From contig NZ_CP053660.1 of the NCBI RefSeq assembly GCF_013177455.1, positions 4,327,339 to 4,391,338 of the forward strand: DNA of 64,000 bases. Reading direction: 5' to 3'. Both the position numbers and the translations under genes were made by a program. This DNA comes from Nocardioides marmotae (lineage in GTDB: Bacteria > Actinomycetota > Actinomycetes > Propionibacteriales > Nocardioidaceae). The notes below the pieces were generated by a model. The model was not told the DNA's origin, did no database searches, and saw only the letters and a list, made by a program, of their open reading frames with translations. Below, piece by piece: positions 61,350 through 64,000 of the stretch (positions are counted from its first letter, which is position 1; each line of letters opens with the position of its first letter).

Positions 61350-61913
61350 TCACTCGGGCAGGACGACGACGTGGCGCCGGGGCTCGACGCCCTCGGACTC
61401 CGAGACCAGGCCCGCAGCGGCGACGGCGTCGTGGACGACCTTGCGCTCGAAGGGCGACATCGGGTCGAGGGAGACCGGCGCGCCGGACTCCTTGACCCGC
61501 GCGACCGTCTCGGCAGCGAGGGCGACCAGCTGCTCGCGCTTCTGGGCGCGGAAGCCGGAGATGTCCAGCATCAGGCGGGAGCGCTCGCCGGTCTCGCGGT
61601 AGACCGCGAGGCGGGTGAGCTCCTGCAGGGCGTCCAGCACCTCACCGTCGCGGCCCACCAGCTGGGCCAGGTCGGCGCCCACGATCGACACGGCGGCGCG
61701 GTCGCCCTCGACGTCGATGTCCAGGTCGCCGTCGAGGTCGGCGATGTCGAGCAGCTCCTCGAGGTAGTCCGCGGCGATGTCGCCCTCGGCCTCCAGCTGC
61801 TCCACCCGCGAAAGGGGGGCAGGGGCCTCGTCAGCGGCGGGCGCGTCGGCGACCTCGGCCGCGGCTTCGGTCACCTCGGTCGGCTCGGTCGGCTCGGTCG
61901 TCTCCTGGCTCAC
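61350..61913 (-). CDS. jag: Jag/SpoIIIJ-associated R3H RNA-binding protein
   Basis: A 187-residue protein. An acidic Glu/Pro/Thr N-terminus (1-35) precedes a KH domain containing VGRDGEVLDALQELTRLAV, then the R3H domain (MSPFERKVVHDAVA near 155). It is the RNA-binding partner in the yidC neighbourhood (KhpB/EloR). The GTG start overlaps the yidC stop (GTGA). Confidence 0.9.
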   Translation of the reverse strand: MSQETTEPTEPTEVTEAAAEVADAPAADEAPAPLSRVEQLEAEGDIAADYLEELLDIADLDGDLDIDVEGDRAAVSIVGADLAQLVGRDGEVLDALQELTRLAVYRETGERSRLMLDISGFRAQKREQLVALAAETVARVKESGAPVSLDPMSPFERKVVHDAVAAAGLVSESEGVEPRRHVVVLPE

Positions 61914-62914
61914 TTCTGCTTCCCACCTTCGGTCTTGCCTCGTGCGGGACCCTGCCCACCGGAGGACCTGCGTTGCTGTCGGGTCTGCTTGCGGGGCTGC
62001 TGGCGCTGCGTGGGCCGGCGCTCGGTGGTCGGCTCGGGGTCGGCCTCGACGACCGTGGTCTCCACGGTCCCACCCTTGCGCTCCGCACGCGCCTTGTCCC
62101 GCTCCTGCTTGGCCGCGAAGGCCGGCGTGCCCGGAGCAGGGTTGTTCCGGATCACGTAGAACTGCTGGCCCATGGTCCACAGGTTCGAGGTGGTCCAGTA
62201 GAACAGCACGCCGATCGGGAACGCGATGCCACCGACGGCGAAGACGACGGGCAGCACGTACAGGAGCAGCTTCTGCTGCTGGGCGTACGGCCCGCTGAGG
62301 GCGTCCGCCGGCATGTTCTTGCTCATCAGCTGGCGCTGGGTGAGGAACGTGGTGGCCGTCATCGCCACGACCAGGATGGCCGCGAGGACCATCACACCGA
62401 CGTGCCCGCCGGAGTTGATGAACGTGTTGGAGATCGGCAGGGTGCCGAACAGCTCGGACTGGCCGAAGTTCTGAGCGAGATCCTCGGTCAGCAGGCCGTG
62501 CGGGGTGCCGTCCTTCGCCGCCTCGTTGAGCAGGTGGAACAGCGTGAAGAAGATCGGCATCTGGAGCAGGATCGGCAGGCACGAGGCGAACGGGTTGGTG
62601 CCCGACTCCTTGTAGAGCTTCATCGTCTCCTGGGCGAGACGCTCCCGGTCGTGGCCGTACTTCTTCTGCAGCTCCTTGACCTTGGGCTGGATGAGCTGCA
62701 TGTTCCGGCTGGACTTGATCTGCTTGACGAACAGCGGGATCAGCGCCGCCCGGATCACCAGCGTCAGCCCGACGATCGAGAGGATCCAGACCGCGCCGCC
62801 GTTCGGGTCGAGCCCGATCGCGGAGAGCAGCTTGTGCCACGCGATCAGCACCGCCGAGATGGCGTAGTACAGGGGAGTGGCGATGAAGCCGAAGATGTCG
62901 CCGATGATGCCCAC
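61910..62914 (-). CDS. yidC: Membrane protein insertase YidC
   Basis: A 334-residue insertase. Helices at about 10-30 and 42-63 lead to the conserved QPKVKELQKKYGHDRERLAQET hairpin and the hydrophilic-groove arginine in VIRAALIPLF. Later helices follow at about 105-130, 175-200 and 225-250. The C-terminus is a very basic tail (260-334) that may contact the ribosome. It is a short, Gram-positive-type form with no large periplasmic domain. GTG start, 3 bases after yidD. Confidence 0.95.
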   Translation of the reverse strand: MGIIGDIFGFIATPLYYAISAVLIAWHKLLSAIGLDPNGGAVWILSIVGLTLVIRAALIPLFVKQIKSSRNMQLIQPKVKELQKKYGHDRERLAQETMKLYKESGTNPFASCLPILLQMPIFFTLFHLLNEAAKDGTPHGLLTEDLAQNFGQSELFGTLPISNTFINSGGHVGVMVLAAILVVAMTATTFLTQRQLMSKNMPADALSGPYAQQQKLLLYVLPVVFAVGGIAFPIGVLFYWTTSNLWTMGQQFYVIRNNPAPGTPAFAAKQERDKARAERKGGTVETTVVEADPEPTTERRPTQRQQPRKQTRQQRRSSGGQGPARGKTEGGKQK

Positions 62915-62917
62915 CGA

Positions 62918-63178
62918 TCAGGCTCCTTGCTGAGAGGTCGGGGTACCCGTGCGCGCACGGGCGGGACGAGGGGGGACCGGGTCGTAGCCGCCGGCGGCCC
63001 ACGGGTGGCACCGGGCCAGCCGGCGCACCGCGAGCCAGCTGCCGCGGAGGCTGCCGTGCTGGGTCACCGCCTCGAGGGCGTACGCCGAGCACGAGGGGTG
63101 GTAGCGGCACACCTGGCCGTAGAGCGGGCTGATGAGCGCCCGGTAGGCCCGTAGGAGCGCGATCAGGACGTACTTCAT
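62918..63178 (-). CDS. yidD: Membrane protein insertion factor YidD
   Basis: An 86-residue protein with the YidD signature YRALISPLYGQVCRYHPSCSAYALEAV, three cysteines included, and RLARCHPWAAGGYDPVP. It helps YidC insert proteins. ATG at 63178 lies 7 bases after the rnpA stop, so the genes are cotranscribed. Confidence 0.92.
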   Translation of the reverse strand: MKYVLIALLRAYRALISPLYGQVCRYHPSCSAYALEAVTQHGSLRGSWLAVRRLARCHPWAAGGYDPVPPRPARARTGTPTSQQGA

Positions 63179-63185
63179 GCCGCTC

Positions 63186-63575
63186 TCACCCCGAGACCGG
63201 GTGAGGAAGCACCGGGTCAGGACGCCCCGCGTCGAGACGGCCGCGCACCCGGGCGAGACCGCGGGCCAGGTCCTCGCCCAGGGCGTCGTACGACGCCTCG
63301 GCCGCGGCCGGGAGAGCACGGACCACGAGCACAGCAGAGCCCGGGAGCGACGAGACGTGCTCCCGGGCGAGGTGTCGCAGACGGCGCTTCACGCGATTGC
63401 GGGTGACGGCGTCACCGACCGCCTTGCTCACGACGAAGCCCACACGAGGCGGGCGGTCGACGTCGTCGGGGATCCACAGGTGGACCACCAGCGTGCGCGA
63501 CCCCGCTCGCTCCCCGGCGCGGGTGGCGAGACGGAACGAATCCGCGTCGACCAACCGGTGGGCCGGTGGGAGCAC
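63186..63575 (-). CDS. rnpA: Ribonuclease P protein component
   Basis: A 129-residue protein subunit of RNase P with the RNR motif in VTRNRVKRRLRHLAREH and VGFVVSKAVGDAV before it. GTG at 63575 (VLPPAHRLVDADSFRLA) matches the usual start of actinobacterial RnpA; longer in-frame starts upstream are less likely. It processes tRNA 5' ends with an RNA subunit not in the window. Confidence 0.93.
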   Translation of the reverse strand: MLPPAHRLVDADSFRLATRAGERAGSRTLVVHLWIPDDVDRPPRVGFVVSKAVGDAVTRNRVKRRLRHLAREHVSSLPGSAVLVVRALPAAAEASYDALGEDLARGLARVRGRLDAGRPDPVLPHPVSG

Positions 63576-63610
63576 AGCGGGGTCGAGCTGAGCGGCGGCG
63601 CGGCGGACCG

Positions 63611-63748
63611 TCAGACGGCCAGGCTCTTGCGACCCTTGCGGCGACGCGAGGAGAGGATGGCGCGGCCGGCGCGGGTGCGCATGCGCAGGCGGAAACCGTG
63701 CACCTTGTGGCGGCGACGGTTGTTCGGCTGGTACGTACGCTTGCTCAC
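63611..63748 (-). CDS. rpmH: Ribosomal protein bL34
   Basis: A 45-residue, highly basic 50S protein: SKRTYQPNNRRRHKVHGFR at the start and GRKSLAV at the end, the standard bL34. GTG start preceded by AAGGAAG. It is the first gene of the rpmH-rnpA-yidD-yidC operon and lies next to oriC in almost all bacteria. The gene is short and easily overlooked. Confidence 0.95.
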   Translation of the reverse strand: MSKRTYQPNNRRRHKVHGFRLRMRTRAGRAILSSRRRKGRKSLAV

Positions 63749-64000
63749 GGGTTCTTCCTTCGGGTGGTGGTTCAGGGGCATCGACCCCGGGCGGATCGGC
63801 AGTGCTCGTCACGAGATCCGTGACACCTTTCGGCTGGCACCGCCCACCCACGCGAGTCGGATGGCTCCCGTGGACGTGCGGCACCGGTCGATACCGGGGA
63901 CCGGCCAACGGTACGCGCTGCGGAATCCCGGGGTCAAACCGGCGGGAGGCCCCGGGGAGGTCCCGCCTCGACCAGCCTACGGGCCTGTGGATGACGGCTT
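63749..64000. other. Upstream of rpmH, toward oriC
   Basis: 252 bases with no gene. A DnaA-box-like TGTGGATGA (complement TCATCCACA) is at 63986-63994, close to the right edge. The region should carry the rpmH promoter on the minus strand and the edge of the origin; dnaA is expected beyond the window. Confidence 0.5.

Overview
The window is very GC-rich, uses many GTG (and one TTG) start codons, and carries the actinobacterial chromosome-origin neighbourhood. It most likely comes from a Nocardioides-like member of the Propionibacteriales. The order on the right (rpmH-rnpA-yidD-yidC-jag-rsmG-parA-parB ... trxA-trxB-sigM-murJ-cca ... ino1-padR-PBP ... rpsF-ssb-rpsR-rplI ... dnaB) is the layout I recall from Streptomyces, with everything on one side of the origin. 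dnaA and oriC should lie just beyond base 64000. I saw no tRNA, rRNA or CRISPR array.

Bases 1-25,300 are accessory. They hold an FtsX-type ABC exporter operon (two ATPases, two permeases), an MFS pump, a DinB-fold protein, an F420-type oxidoreductase, two copies of a DUF222-HNH (13E12-like) repeat unit 16 kb apart, a DUF429 + small alarmone synthetase fusion, a YibE/F membrane protein, an FMN 2-hydroxy-acid oxidase, a DoxX protein, an acetyltransferase, a hydrolase-fold exported protein without its nucleophile, several lipoproteins, an MBL-fold hydrolase paired with a membrane-anchored phosphodiesterase, and a small cluster of unrecognised lipoproteins.

Bases 25,500-46,400 are the dnaB-to-cca block: replicative helicase, MATE pump, ribosomal proteins L9, S18 and S6 with SSB, an AP endonuclease, a FemAB/alanine-racemase-fold pair, a GT87 glycosyltransferase, a class A penicillin-binding protein, a PadR regulator and inositol-3-phosphate synthase. 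A three-gene islet at 41.7-45.0 kb (SRPBCC protein, WXG100-like/beta-propeller protein, lipoprotein) interrupts it.

Bases 46,400-64,000 run from CCA-adding enzyme through a DUF6049 protein, MurJ, a separate membrane pseudokinase, SigM and its anti-sigma factor, and the thioredoxin system, then an acetyltransferase, an AlaA-type aminotransferase and a PlsC acyltransferase, to parB-parA (two parS sites lie inside coding sequence), rsmG, the membrane insertase genes and rnpA-rpmH. Cell-envelope assembly, redox control and origin segregation dominate. Many genes have a TANNNT box 6-8 bases before the start codon, which points to leaderless transcription.

The most unusual items are the DUF429-alarmone synthetase fusion (9201-10946), the WXG100-like/beta-propeller protein (42274-43941), and a palindrome that sits exactly on the -10 box of the nucleophile-less hydrolase (15761-15781).
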